From Nocardioides sp. (GTDB lineage Bacteria > Actinomycetota > Actinomycetes > Propionibacteriales > Nocardioidaceae), in NCBI GenBank assembly GCA_037045645.1, contig JBAOIH010000010.1:173154-237153 (forward strand): 64,000 bases of DNA, given 5' to 3'. The notes beneath the pieces were generated by a model. That model searched no databases. It saw only the letters and a list, made by a program, of their open reading frames with translations, and was not told where the DNA came from. Within the stretch, counting starts at the first letter, position 1. Each line of letters opens with the position of its first letter. Positions 54,232 to 62,859 of the stretch are shown here, piece after piece. The translations under genes were made by a program, and so were the position numbers.

Positions 54232-54329
54232 TCGGAGTTGAGTCACAGGGCGGCCGATTTCGTCGCCCCGTGCCGGGTCCGGTAACCTCACTCCTCGGTC
54301 GTCCTCGTGGATCCCATGAGAGCGCCAGC

Positions 54330-54406
54330 GGGCCTATAGCTCAGACGGTTAGAGCGCTTCCCTGATAAGGAAGAGGTCACAGGTTCAAGTCCTGTTAGGC
54401 CCACCA
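54330..54406 (+). tRNA. ileT: tRNA-Ile (anticodon GAT)
   Basis: Acceptor arms GGGCCTA and TAGGCCC pair fully. The anticodon arm CTTCC-CTGATAA-GGAAG gives GAT at 54364-54366. The T arm is CAGG-TTCAAGT-CCTG, and the discriminator A is followed by an encoded CCA (54404-54406). The gene occupies the conserved site downstream of gyrA-DUF3566. In many actinobacteria tRNA-Ala follows; here none is seen before the kinase cluster. Confidence 0.97.
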
Positions 54407-54502
54407 TCTCTTTCATGGCAGCGGCCTCCCCCGATCAGGGGAACTCGACCCTCAGCAGGCAATCCAGCGTCTACGCTCGACGGGTCGTACCGCAATCGGT
54501 TC

Positions 54503-56659
54503 TTGCGTGAGGCTCAGACGCTGGCGGCGGTGCAGTCGGAGCGGATCGTGCGGGTGTACGACGCGGGTGAGCATGAGGGGTGGTTGTTCCTCGCGACCGA
54601 GATCTTGGGCATGCCCGCGTCCGCGACCGGTCAGAACGCGATCGTTTTCGAACTCGAGCACGACTCGGGGCCGGTCGCGCTGCGCTGCTTCACCCACCTG
54701 CCTCCCGATGCGGCCAACCGGTATCGCCAGATCGATGAGTTCCTCTCGACCGCACCGTTGCCTCGCGTGGCACCGGTGCGTTGGGTCGACTACGGGCTCG
54801 AAGTCTCGGGGGCCCGCTGGCCCGCGGTCTTGATGCCATGGGCGCCGGGACTTCCCCTCAACGACGCGGTAGGCGACGCCGTCGAGGACCCGGCGCGACT
54901 GATGGCGTACGCCGACGAATGGCTCGCCGTGGGAGCGAACCTTGCCGCTGAGGGAGCCGCTCACGGTGATCTCCAGTGCGGCAATGTTCTGGTGGATGAG
55001 TCAGGCGTCTTCCGCCTTGTCGATCTCGACGGCTTCTATGCACCTGGTGTGACGACCGCTCCGACCGAGACCGGGCATCCCAACTTCCAGCATCCGAAGC
55101 GGTCGAAGGCTGACTGGGGACCCGACGTGGATGCGTTCAGCCTGCTCGTCGGCTATCTGTCCTTGCGCGCGCTCGCCGTCGATCCGGGGCTGTGGCGTTT
55201 CCACAATGGCGAGAATCTGATCCTTACGCAGGCCGACTTCGAGCAGCCGGCAAACACGGATGTCTGGCGCGCTCTGGCGCAGAGCCCTGATCAGGACGTA
55301 CGACGTCTCGCGTCCCAACTCGAGGAGTTCTGCGGCGCCAGCAGGCCACCGACGTTGCCGCAGGTCTTGACCGCGATCCACGGTGAACCCCAGACCAGCA
55401 CGGTGGTGCTGCCGATCTCGGAGCAGCAAGATCACGCGGCGTTCGGCGCAGTGTCTGCCGGCGAGGCGGCGACCGTGCTCGCGCCGGCGCCAGGCAGCAA
55501 CGGCTCAGCACACTCTGCGCCGCCGGTGAACCCGGAGGCGGACTGGTGGACAGACGCCACGCCCACCGAAGCCACTGCCGCAACCGCGCTGGCGTACTCG
55601 ATTCCGACTCCCGCCGCTACCCCGGCCGCTGCCGACCAGTGGTGGGACGACGGCGCGGTCGCCGGTTCACCGGGCGCAAGAGAGACAGGGACTCGGGACT
55701 ACGGGGATGCTGGTCGGCCGGGCAGTGACCCCGCTCGGTTCGGCGCCGGTCAGAGAGTGGTGTGGAGCGCGCCCGTTGTCGGCGCGACCGCCGGCCTCGT
55801 GGCCGGACTGGTCGTGTGTGTGCTCCAGGTGCTGGTGTGGGCGATCCTCGGAGGGTCATCGTCGGCGGGCGGCGTCTTTCTCGTGGTGGTCGGCATGGCC
55901 CTGGCTGGGGCGCTTGCCGGTGCTGGCGTCGTGATCCGTGGTGACCTTGCGGCCAGCGTACGTCAGGGCGCCGGCGCAGCCGCGTTGTCGATCCCGGTCT
56001 CGTTGCTGTCCGCGCTGGTGTTCTACCTGGTGAGCCGGAGTGGGAGTGATACCGACTTCCAACCCGTGGTGGCACCCGCGATGGCCGTGCTGTCGGCGTG
56101 GGTTCTCGAGGCCGTCGGCATTGGCGTGGTCGTGGGCCTGTTGCGTCGCAGTGGTCGCGCTGTCGCAGCCGGCGTGATCGGGGGACTCGTCGGTGGAGCG
56201 CTGGGAGGTGCCCTGCACGCGGCTGTCCGGCCCTTCATGATCTATTCCAGGTTGGACCAGCGTTATGGGCTGGACATGACGCCGTCGGCCTTTCTCTCGG
56301 TGGCGATTTTCCTGGCGTGCGTCGTCATCGGTCTGGCGATCGGCCTCGCCGACCGGGTGACCCGACGGTTCTGGGTCGACCTGATCGAGGGCCCCGGGGC
56401 AGGACACGAGGTGGTGGTGGACCGCGAAGTCATCGACCTCGGCGGCGTTGGTGCCCACCGGGTCCGCGTCGAAGGCACTGGGGACATGCCGTGGGCCTAT
56501 CTGTCGGCCGGTGCAGCAGGCCTCACCCTGAATCCCCAGCGCCCGATCGAGCTGAACGGCGTGACCCGATCGGTGGGCGAGTCGGTCCAGCTTCACGACG
56601 GAGACGTGATCCGAGTCGCCGACACCTACCTGCGCATTCGCACCAAGGCAGGTGTGTGA
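54503..56659 (+). CDS. Kinase-like membrane protein with FHA-like tail (triad kinase), chimeric N-terminus
   Basis: A frame of up to 718 residues. Residues 1-33 (REAQTLAAVQSERIVRVYDA, WLFLATEI) match the helix-C to strand-5 part of a Hanks kinase, but the Gly loop and Lys are absent. A second kinase-like unit begins near residue 38 (TGQNAIVFELEHDSGPVALR) and has catalytic-type HGDLQCGN (154-161) and DLDG (174-177). A low-complexity linker, six or so transmembrane segments (about 415-620) and an FHA-like C-terminus (VQLHDGDVIRVADTYLRI) follow. TTG 54503 or ATG 54611 could be the start. It overlaps the next gene by ATGA-type coupling. Confidence 0.75.
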   Translation: MREAQTLAAVQSERIVRVYDAGEHEGWLFLATEILGMPASATGQNAIVFELEHDSGPVALRCFTHLPPDAANRYRQIDEFLSTAPLPRVAPVRWVDYGLEVSGARWPAVLMPWAPGLPLNDAVGDAVEDPARLMAYADEWLAVGANLAAEGAAHGDLQCGNVLVDESGVFRLVDLDGFYAPGVTTAPTETGHPNFQHPKRSKADWGPDVDAFSLLVGYLSLRALAVDPGLWRFHNGENLILTQADFEQPANTDVWRALAQSPDQDVRRLASQLEEFCGASRPPTLPQVLTAIHGEPQTSTVVLPISEQQDHAAFGAVSAGEAATVLAPAPGSNGSAHSAPPVNPEADWWTDATPTEATAATALAYSIPTPAATPAAADQWWDDGAVAGSPGARETGTRDYGDAGRPGSDPARFGAGQRVVWSAPVVGATAGLVAGLVVCVLQVLVWAILGGSSSAGGVFLVVVGMALAGALAGAGVVIRGDLAASVRQGAGAAALSIPVSLLSALVFYLVSRSGSDTDFQPVVAPAMAVLSAWVLEAVGIGVVVGLLRRSGRAVAAGVIGGLVGGALGGALHAAVRPFMIYSRLDQRYGLDMTPSAFLSVAIFLACVVIGLAIGLADRVTRRFWVDLIEGPGAGHEVVVDREVIDLGGVGAHRVRVEGTGDMPWAYLSAGAAGLTLNPQRPIELNGVTRSVGESVQLHDGDVIRVADTYLRIRTKAGV

Positions 56660-57015
56660 TGGGGGTGCTCGTACGAGTCCTGGGTGCCGCTGTCGGTGCT
56701 GCGGTTTCGCTCCTGGTCGGGATCGTCGGCGTTGTAGTCCTCGGCAACAGTCCGACCGTCCCAGCGCCGAGGAAACCGGCGCCGTCCGCTGGTCCGGTGA
56801 CCGTGACGGTGACCGCAGCAGCGCCGACGGCGACCCCCACCGCCACCCCCTCGTTGTTCTTCGGCCCGTTCCGGTCGACGAGCACCGCGACGGACATGAC
56901 GACGCCGGACGCGGAGCAAGGCGGCCACGCGCCTGTGCCGAGCAAGGAAGCCGGCCAGGCCACGGTCACGAACACCCACGGCGGCGAACCGGCCGCACCA
57001 GGAGCACCCCAATGA
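56659..57015 (+). CDS. Small membrane-anchored Pro/Thr-rich protein of the triad cluster
   Basis: A 118-residue protein: one N-terminal hydrophobic segment (LVRVLGAAVGAAVSLLVGIV, up to GVVVLG), then a Pro/Ala/Thr-rich tail (TVTVTAAAPTATPTATP) with no cysteine. It could be a single-pass protein or one with an uncleaved signal anchor. ATG 56659 overlaps the kinase stop and its stop overlaps the VWA start, so all four genes are translationally coupled. Function unknown. Confidence 0.7.
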   Translation: MGVLVRVLGAAVGAAVSLLVGIVGVVVLGNSPTVPAPRKPAPSAGPVTVTVTAAAPTATPTATPSLFFGPFRSTSTATDMTTPDAEQGGHAPVPSKEAGQATVTNTHGGEPAAPGAPQ

Positions 57016-57848
57016 GCCACGAGCAGCGCATCGACCGAGCCAATCCCGCACTGATCGTGATCCTCGTCGATCAGTCGGACTCGATGAAGATGGGCATCGC
57101 GGGGACCAACGACCCGAAAGCCTCCGTGGTGGCCGAGCAACTCAACAGCCTGCTCTATGAACTGGTGCTGCGGTGTGTGAAGACACCGCGCGAGCCACCC
57201 CGGCCGTACTTCTTCGTCGAGGTGGTCGGCTATCAAGGGGGATCCGGAACAGAGGCCCGGGTCGGCACTGCCCTGCGGATTCCGCAGCATCCGACCGGCC
57301 CGTACTCCACGACGGTGTTGGCGCAATCCCCGCTGCGCATCGGCAAACAGCGCAATGCCAGCACCGGCGCGATGGTGAATATGCCGGTCTGGATCGAACC
57401 CAAGCACGGCGGCGGCACACCGATGTGTGCGGCACTCGACTATGCGGGTCGCGTGTGCCATACCTGGGTCACTCAGCATCCGACCGCGTTCCCCCCGATC
57501 GTGATCAACCTCAGCGACGGGCAGCCCACGGACGGCGATCCAGGCGTGTGGGCTGATCGGTTGCGAAGCCTGCGGACGACGGATGGAGAAGTGCTCTTCT
57601 TCAACGTCCACATCTCTCAGTTCCAACACCGGCCGGTGGTGTTCCCTTCGACGACGGACGATCTGGAGACCGTGAATGCGCACAGGCTCTTCTCGATGAG
57701 TTCGCAGTTGCCCCCCAAGATGGTGGATGCGGCGCGTGCTCATGGCCTTGCGGTGCAGCCAGGATCGCGAGGTTTCGCCTATAACGCGGACCTGAAGTCG
57801 CTGGCTCAGTTCCTCAACGTTGGCACCAGCATCGGACGTATCGGATGA
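57012..57848 (+). CDS. VWA-domain protein, TerY-like
   Basis: A 278-residue cytoplasmic protein with a von Willebrand A fold. The metal-ion site has DQSDSM (20-25, DxSxS), a Thr in GGGTPMCAAL and Asp in NLSDGQPTDGD. Other motifs are VAEQLNSLLYEL, ARVGTALRIPQ and VWADRLRSLRTTDGEVLFFNVHIS. Such TerY-type proteins form a triad with a PP2C phosphatase and a kinase, here encoded on either side. Start and stop overlap the neighbouring genes by 4 nt. Confidence 0.82.
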   Translation: MSHEQRIDRANPALIVILVDQSDSMKMGIAGTNDPKASVVAEQLNSLLYELVLRCVKTPREPPRPYFFVEVVGYQGGSGTEARVGTALRIPQHPTGPYSTTVLAQSPLRIGKQRNASTGAMVNMPVWIEPKHGGGTPMCAALDYAGRVCHTWVTQHPTAFPPIVINLSDGQPTDGDPGVWADRLRSLRTTDGEVLFFNVHISQFQHRPVVFPSTTDDLETVNAHRLFSMSSQLPPKMVDAARAHGLAVQPGSRGFAYNADLKSLAQFLNVGTSIGRIG

Positions 57849-58939
57849 ACCCGGCCGCAAGTCGTCGCACCAGTGTCGGGTGGGTCGCTTCCCTGACGAT
57901 CTGGCTGCTCCTGCTGCTCGGTGCCGCCAACCTCAGCGACGCGGTACAGCGCCACCCCTGGGCCTTCCTGGTGCTCTCGATGGTTGGGGCCGGTGCCGGA
58001 GCCTTGTTGGCCGGCACGCTGGTGCGGGCGCCCGGCCGCCCCGCGTCGGTCAGGAGTCTCGCTCGTGCAGAGGTGACGCAGAGTGCGCAGGTCCCGATAG
58101 CGGCACGGCCACCACGGGTCGATCGGCAGCCGGCCCCGTCGCCGTACGAGCCGCAGCCCGAAGCACGCGGGGCGTGGCGCTTCACCGTGGCCAAGGAAGG
58201 CTCGGCGCCTGACGAAAACGACGACGCGGCCGCGATCGACAGGGCGGGGCGTTGGGCGGCGGTCAGCGACGGCGCGTCCAGTTCGTTCCGGGCAGGTGAG
58301 TGGTCTCGACACCTGTGCGACAGTTTCGTAGCCGCGCCGCCACCTGCTGACAACACAGCGGTGGAGGCGTGGCTCGGTCGGGTCGTCGCCTCTTTTCCCG
58401 AGGCCGAGAACGTGGAGGGCTGGTGGGGTGATTCTGCCAACGGGCTCGAATCCCACGCGACATTCGTGGGTGTCACGCTCATGGAGTCCGAGTCAGGCCC
58501 ACGTTGGCGTGCGGTGGCGGTGGGCGATTCGATCGTCGTGCACCTGCGGCCCGGGGTCGGCGCCCTCGAACTGTTGACCAGTTTCCCGATCGCCGCCAGC
58601 GGAGGCTTCGAGTTCGCCCCCGAACTGCTGCGGAGCGGGGCGCAGGACCCGCCGCCCCTGCGCTCCATCGAGGGGCGCATGCGTTCAGGTGATTGCTGGT
58701 TGCTGATGAGTGACGAACTCGGTCACTGGGCACTCGCTGCCCACGAGGCCGGCGCTCCCGTGTGGCAGCTGCTGTTGAGTCGAGACGGGGCGGCGATCAC
58801 CGAGCGGATCGGCGAAGCTCGTCGCGCCGGCACGATCCAGAATGACGACATGACCCTCGTGGTCTTGTGGGCGCCGACGCCGCCACCTCCAGCAGGTGAC
58901 GGCGAGACCACGGTGATCAGACCGCTGCCCATCGGCTAG
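57845..58939 (+). CDS. PP2C-type Ser/Thr phosphatase of the triad cluster
   Basis: A 364-residue protein. Two N-terminal transmembrane segments (VGWVASLTIWLLLLLGAA; FLVLSMVGAGAGALLAGTLV) precede a PP2C_2 domain: DENDDAAAI (metal Asp), AAVSDGASSSF, SHATFVGVTL, AVGDSIVVHLR, GDCWLLMSDEL and IQNDDMTLVVLW. It should dephosphorylate the kinase or its targets. Membrane attachment parallels that of the kinase. ATG 57845 overlaps the VWA stop. It is 12 bp from the converging EF-G2-like gene. Confidence 0.85.
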   Translation: MNPAASRRTSVGWVASLTIWLLLLLGAANLSDAVQRHPWAFLVLSMVGAGAGALLAGTLVRAPGRPASVRSLARAEVTQSAQVPIAARPPRVDRQPAPSPYEPQPEARGAWRFTVAKEGSAPDENDDAAAIDRAGRWAAVSDGASSSFRAGEWSRHLCDSFVAAPPPADNTAVEAWLGRVVASFPEAENVEGWWGDSANGLESHATFVGVTLMESESGPRWRAVAVGDSIVVHLRPGVGALELLTSFPIAASGGFEFAPELLRSGAQDPPPLRSIEGRMRSGDCWLLMSDELGHWALAAHEAGAPVWQLLLSRDGAAITERIGEARRAGTIQNDDMTLVVLWAPTPPPPAGDGETTVIRPLPIG

Positions 58940-58951
58940 TCGACTCCAGAC

Positions 58952-61042
58952 TCACCCCACCCGCGGCGCGACCCCCTTGGCGAGTTCCTCGGGCATCGGC
59001 TCATAGTGCGCGAACGACCGCGTGAACGTCCCCGCGCCGTGCGTGGAGGAACGTAGGTCGATCGCATACCGCACCAGTTCGGTCTGTGGCACTTCTGCCT
59101 TGATCTCGGTCAGATCGGTCCCCAGGTTGTCCGTGCCGAGCAGACGCCCTCGGCGCGCCGACAGGTCGCTCATCACGTGACCGACCAGGTCGTCGGGCAC
59201 CAGCACGGACACGGTGTCGTACGGCTCCAGCAACGTCACCGAGGTGGCCGCCGCGGCCTCGCGCAGCGCCAACGCCCCGGCCGTCTGGAAGGCCATGTCG
59301 GAGGAGTCGACCGCATGCGCCTTGCCGTCGGTCAGCGTGACGCGCAGGTCCACCACCGGATACCCGGCCCGGACTCCGCGCGCCATCTGGGCGACGATCC
59401 CCTTCTCGACCGACGGGATGTAGTTGCGCGGGACCGCGCCACCGACGACCTTGTCGACGAACTCGAAGCCGGACCCCGCGGGCAACGGCTCCACCGTCAC
59501 GTCGCACACGGCGAACTGGCCGTGCCCGCCCGACTGCTTGACGTGCCGTCCGTGCCCGGACGCAGGCGACGCGAAGGTCTCGCGCAACGACACCAGATAG
59601 GGCTCCTGGTCGACCGACACGCCATAGCGGGTCGACAGGCGTTCCAACGTGACGTCGAGGTGGGATTCGCCCAGCGACCACAGCACGATCTGGTGGGTCT
59701 CGGCGTTGTGCTCGATCCGCAGCGACGGGTCTTCGGCCACGACCCGGGACAACGCCGTCGACATCTTGTCCTCGTCCGCCTTCGACCGCGCCACGATCGC
59801 CGTCGGCAGCAGCGCCTCGGGCATCGTCCAGGGCTTGAGTACGACCGGCTGCTCCGGCGACGACAACGTGTCGCCGGTCTCTGCCACGGTGAGTCGCGCG
59901 ATCGAGCAGAGGTCGCCCGCGACCACGGATTCGGCCGGCTCCTGGTGGCGACCGAACGGGTACGACAGCGCGCCGATGCGGGTGTCCTCGTCGTGATCGG
60001 CCTGTGCGTGGGTCCCGAAGAAGGACGAGAAGTGTCCGCTGACATGCAGTGTCGAATCCGCGGTCAGCGTGCCCGAGAAGACGCGCACCAAGGAGATCCG
60101 GCCGACGTACGGATCGCTGGTCGTCTTGACGACCTCCGCCACCAGTGGCCCGGCCGGATCACATGCCAAGGCCGGACCAGCCGCGCCCGACGGCGTGAAG
60201 GCCGCCGGCATCGGATGTGCGGCCGGATGCGGGAACGCGCGTACGACCAGGTCGAGCAACTCGGTCGTGCCCACACCCGTCATCGAGCAGACCGGGATGA
60301 CCGGGTGGAACGTGGCGCGCGCGACGGCCGTCTCCAGGTCGCTCAGCAGCACCTTCTCGTCGATCTCCTCGCCACCGAGATAGCGATCCATGAGCGTCTC
60401 GTCGGCCGACTCCTCGATCACGCCTTCGATGAATTGCCCCCGCAGATCCTCGTCGTCACCAGGAGAGAGCAGATTGGCCAAGGCCGTGACCTCGTCACCG
60501 TCGCGTACTGGGACGTGCGATGGCAGCACCTTGTCGCCGAAGGCGTCCTGTGCCTCCAGCAGCACGGTGTCGTAGTCCGCTCGCTGCTGGTCGAGTTTGG
60601 TGATCACGACGGCACGCGGCATGGACACGTCGGCGCATTCGCGCCAGATGGCCCGGGTCGCCGCGTCGACCTGCTCGTTTGCGGCGATCACGAACAGGGC
60701 GCAGTCCGCGGCCCGCAGCCCGGCGCGAAGTTCACCGACGAAGTCGGCGTAGCCGGGGGTGTCGAGGAAGTTGATCTTGACGCCCTGGTGCACGACCGGC
60801 GCGACCGCGACCGACAGCGACCTCTGGTGGGCGTGTTCGGCGTCCTCGAAGTCGCACACGGTCGTGCCGTCAAGCACCGAACCGGCCCGGGGAAGCGCAC
60901 CCGCGGAGACCAGGAGGGTCTCGATGAGGGTGGTCTTTCCCGAACCGGCCGGTCCGACGAGCACCACGTTGCGGATCTGATCGGGGGAGGAGACCGACAG
61001 GTCCTGGCCGGGTTGTCTGCGCTGTGCACTCTTGTCTGCCAT
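58952..61042 (-). CDS. Elongation factor G-like GTPase (EF-G2 type)
   Basis: A 696-residue translational GTPase: G1 LVGPAGSGKTTLIETLL, switch region FEDAEHAHQRSLSVAV, G3 DTPGYADFVGELRAGL, G4 ITKLDQQRAD. EF-G domains II-V follow, with HGRHVKQSGGHGQFAVCDV and YVSG-type NYIPSVEKGI. It is related to mycobacterial FusA2, which is not the main EF-G and whose role is unclear. ATG 61042 (MADKSAQRR) has GGGAG and an upstream GAGGAG; the longer frame to 61105 has no support. Confidence 0.9.
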   Translation of the reverse strand: MADKSAQRRQPGQDLSVSSPDQIRNVVLVGPAGSGKTTLIETLLVSAGALPRAGSVLDGTTVCDFEDAEHAHQRSLSVAVAPVVHQGVKINFLDTPGYADFVGELRAGLRAADCALFVIAANEQVDAATRAIWRECADVSMPRAVVITKLDQQRADYDTVLLEAQDAFGDKVLPSHVPVRDGDEVTALANLLSPGDDEDLRGQFIEGVIEESADETLMDRYLGGEEIDEKVLLSDLETAVARATFHPVIPVCSMTGVGTTELLDLVVRAFPHPAAHPMPAAFTPSGAAGPALACDPAGPLVAEVVKTTSDPYVGRISLVRVFSGTLTADSTLHVSGHFSSFFGTHAQADHDEDTRIGALSYPFGRHQEPAESVVAGDLCSIARLTVAETGDTLSSPEQPVVLKPWTMPEALLPTAIVARSKADEDKMSTALSRVVAEDPSLRIEHNAETHQIVLWSLGESHLDVTLERLSTRYGVSVDQEPYLVSLRETFASPASGHGRHVKQSGGHGQFAVCDVTVEPLPAGSGFEFVDKVVGGAVPRNYIPSVEKGIVAQMARGVRAGYPVVDLRVTLTDGKAHAVDSSDMAFQTAGALALREAAAATSVTLLEPYDTVSVLVPDDLVGHVMSDLSARRGRLLGTDNLGTDLTEIKAEVPQTELVRYAIDLRSSTHGAGTFTRSFAHYEPMPEELAKGVAPRVG

Positions 61043-61311
61043 GGCTCCCAAACTTCTCCTCGGGAGTGGCGAAAGCAAGAGGTACGCGTGTCTGTTGCGC
61101 AACATCGCCGGCAGCCGGAGGGGCAGCGGCAGACGCAGCCGGAGACGGGCGTGGCAGGCCCTCGATGCATGGGGTCAGCAAGGGCCCGCCACTGGCGTCA
61201 GGGTTCACCCCCCGACGGGGCAACTGTGGCACCGTTGCGGCTCTGCGTCAGGCGATTGGGACAAGTTTTCCTGTTCGAGAATTCGCGCCGCGGGGATCGG
61301 GATGCGCGTGG

Positions 61312-61328
61312 GTGTCAGGTGGTGACAC
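61312..61328. promoter_or_regulatory. Inverted repeat before the aldehyde dehydrogenase gene
   Basis: GTGTCA, GGTGG, TGACAC: perfect 6-bp arms ending 9 bp before the ATG. It could be an operator. The rest of the 295-bp spacer 61043-61337 shows no gene. Confidence 0.45.
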
Positions 61329-61337
61329 AGTGGCCCT

Positions 61338-62790
61338 ATGACGCTGGATGTACGACGCGACCTGTTCATCAACGGCCACTGGCGCGAGGCCGAATCAGGT
61401 GCCCGGTTCAAGGTCTATGACCCCGCCGATGGCAGCGTGCTCGCGGAGGTCTCCGATGGCGACGAGGGCGACGCCCTCGATGCGCTGGACGCCGCGGTCG
61501 CGGTGCAGGACGACTGGCGTCGTACGGCTCCTCGCGAGCGCAGCGAGATCCTGCGCCGGGCCTTCGAGTTGTTGCAGCGCGACGCCGACGACTACGCCGA
61601 GCTGATGAGCCTGGAGATGGGCAAGCCGGTCGCCGAGGCGAAGGGCGAGGTCGCGTACGCCGCAGAGTTCTTCCGCTGGTTCGCCGAGGAGGCCGTACGC
61701 ATCTCCGGCACCTGGATGCACAACCCGGCCGGTGGCACCCGGTTGCTGACGATGAAGAAGCCCGTCGGCCCGTGTCTCTTCCTGCTGCCGTGGAACTTCC
61801 CGCTCGCGATGGGCACGCGCAAGATCGGCCCGGCCGTCGCCGCGGGATGCACGATGGTGGTCAAGCCCGCCGAGCTTCACCCCCCTGACGACGCTGAAGC
61901 TGGCCGAGACGATGACCGAGGCGGGGCTGCCCCCGGGCGTACTCAACGTCGTGACCACTCACAACTCCGGTGCGCTCAGCAAGACGCTGATGGCCGACAG
62001 CCGCCTGCGCAAGGTGAGCTTCACCGGCTCCACGCCGGTGGGGAAGCTGCTCGTCGCGCAATCGGCCGGTGAGTTGCAGCGGATGAGCATGGAGCTTGGC
62101 GGCAACGCGCCGTTCCTGGTCTTCGAGGATGCCGACGTCGACGCGGCCGTCGAAGGCGCGATGCTGGCCAAGATGCGCAACATGGGCGAGGCGTGTACGG
62201 CCGCCAACCGGTTCCTGGCCCACGAGTCGGTGGCGTCCGAGTTCGCCGAGAAGTTGGCGGCCAAGATGGGTGCCCTCAAGGTCGGGCGTGGCCAAGACGA
62301 GGGTGTCCAGGTCGGTCCGCTGATCGACTCTCGCGCGGTCGAGTCGGTCTCGCAACTGGTCACCGACGCCATCCATGACGGCGCCCGCGTGGTGACCGGT
62401 GGTGGCGTACCCGATGACGAGTCCCTCAAGAACGGCAGTTTCTACGCGCCGACGGTCCTGGTGGGTGTGCCGGCAGAGGCCGAGATCAACAAGGAGGAGA
62501 TCTTCGGTCCGGTCGCGCCGATCACCACTTTCACCGACGAGGCCGAGGCCGTACGCCGCGCCAACGACACCGAGTACGGCCTGGTCGCCTATGTCTTCAC
62601 CCGTGACATGACGCGCACGATCCGGCTGTCGGAGGAGTTGCAGTTCGGCATGGTCGGCATCAACACCGGCATCGTCTCCAACGCAGCGGCGCCGTTCGGT
62701 GGAGTCAAGCACAGCGGTTTCGGTCGCGAGGGCGGCTTCGAGGGGATCGAGGAATACCTCGACACGACGTACGTCGCGCTGCCGGTGTAG
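61338..62790 (+). pseudogene. NAD(P)-dependent aldehyde dehydrogenase (succinate-semialdehyde type), +1 frameshift
   Basis: The first frame gives LFINGHWREAESGARF, LEMGKPVAEAKGEVAYAAEF, FLLPWNFPLAMGTRKIGPAV and VVKPAEL, then leaves the family at 61876-61877, where one extra T (GAGCTTCACC for GAGCTCACC) shifts the frame. The other frame continues without a gap: TLKLAETMTEAGLPPGVLNVV, FTGSTPVGK, MELGGNAPFLVF (Glu), MGEACTAANRFL (catalytic Cys), NKEEIFGPVAP and FGGVKHSGFGREGG. All catalytic residues are present; with the base removed the product has about 483 residues. Either a recent mutation or a sequence error. A 16-bp tandem duplication spans the stop (62777-62808). Confidence 0.85.
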
Positions 62791-62808
62791 TTCGCTGCCG
62801 GTGTAGTT
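62777..62808 (+). repeat. 16-bp perfect tandem duplication across the dehydrogenase stop
   Basis: CGCTGCCGGTGTAGTT occurs twice in direct contact (62777-62792 and 62793-62808), containing the stop codon in each copy. A slippage or assembly duplication. Confidence 0.85.
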
Positions 62809-62859
62809 CGCGGGCAGAGGGTCCGCCAGCCGAGCGCGGTGCACGCATAAGGTGAGCCG

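Noticed and set aside
54407..58951. Integrated prophage or ICE at tRNA-Ile
   Set aside because: No integrase, no direct repeat of the tRNA 3' end and no phage genes were found between the tRNA and the EF-G2-like gene.
61912..62790. A separate second aldehyde dehydrogenase gene
   Set aside because: It begins in the middle of the ALDH fold and continues exactly where the first frame ends; it is the second half of one frameshifted gene.
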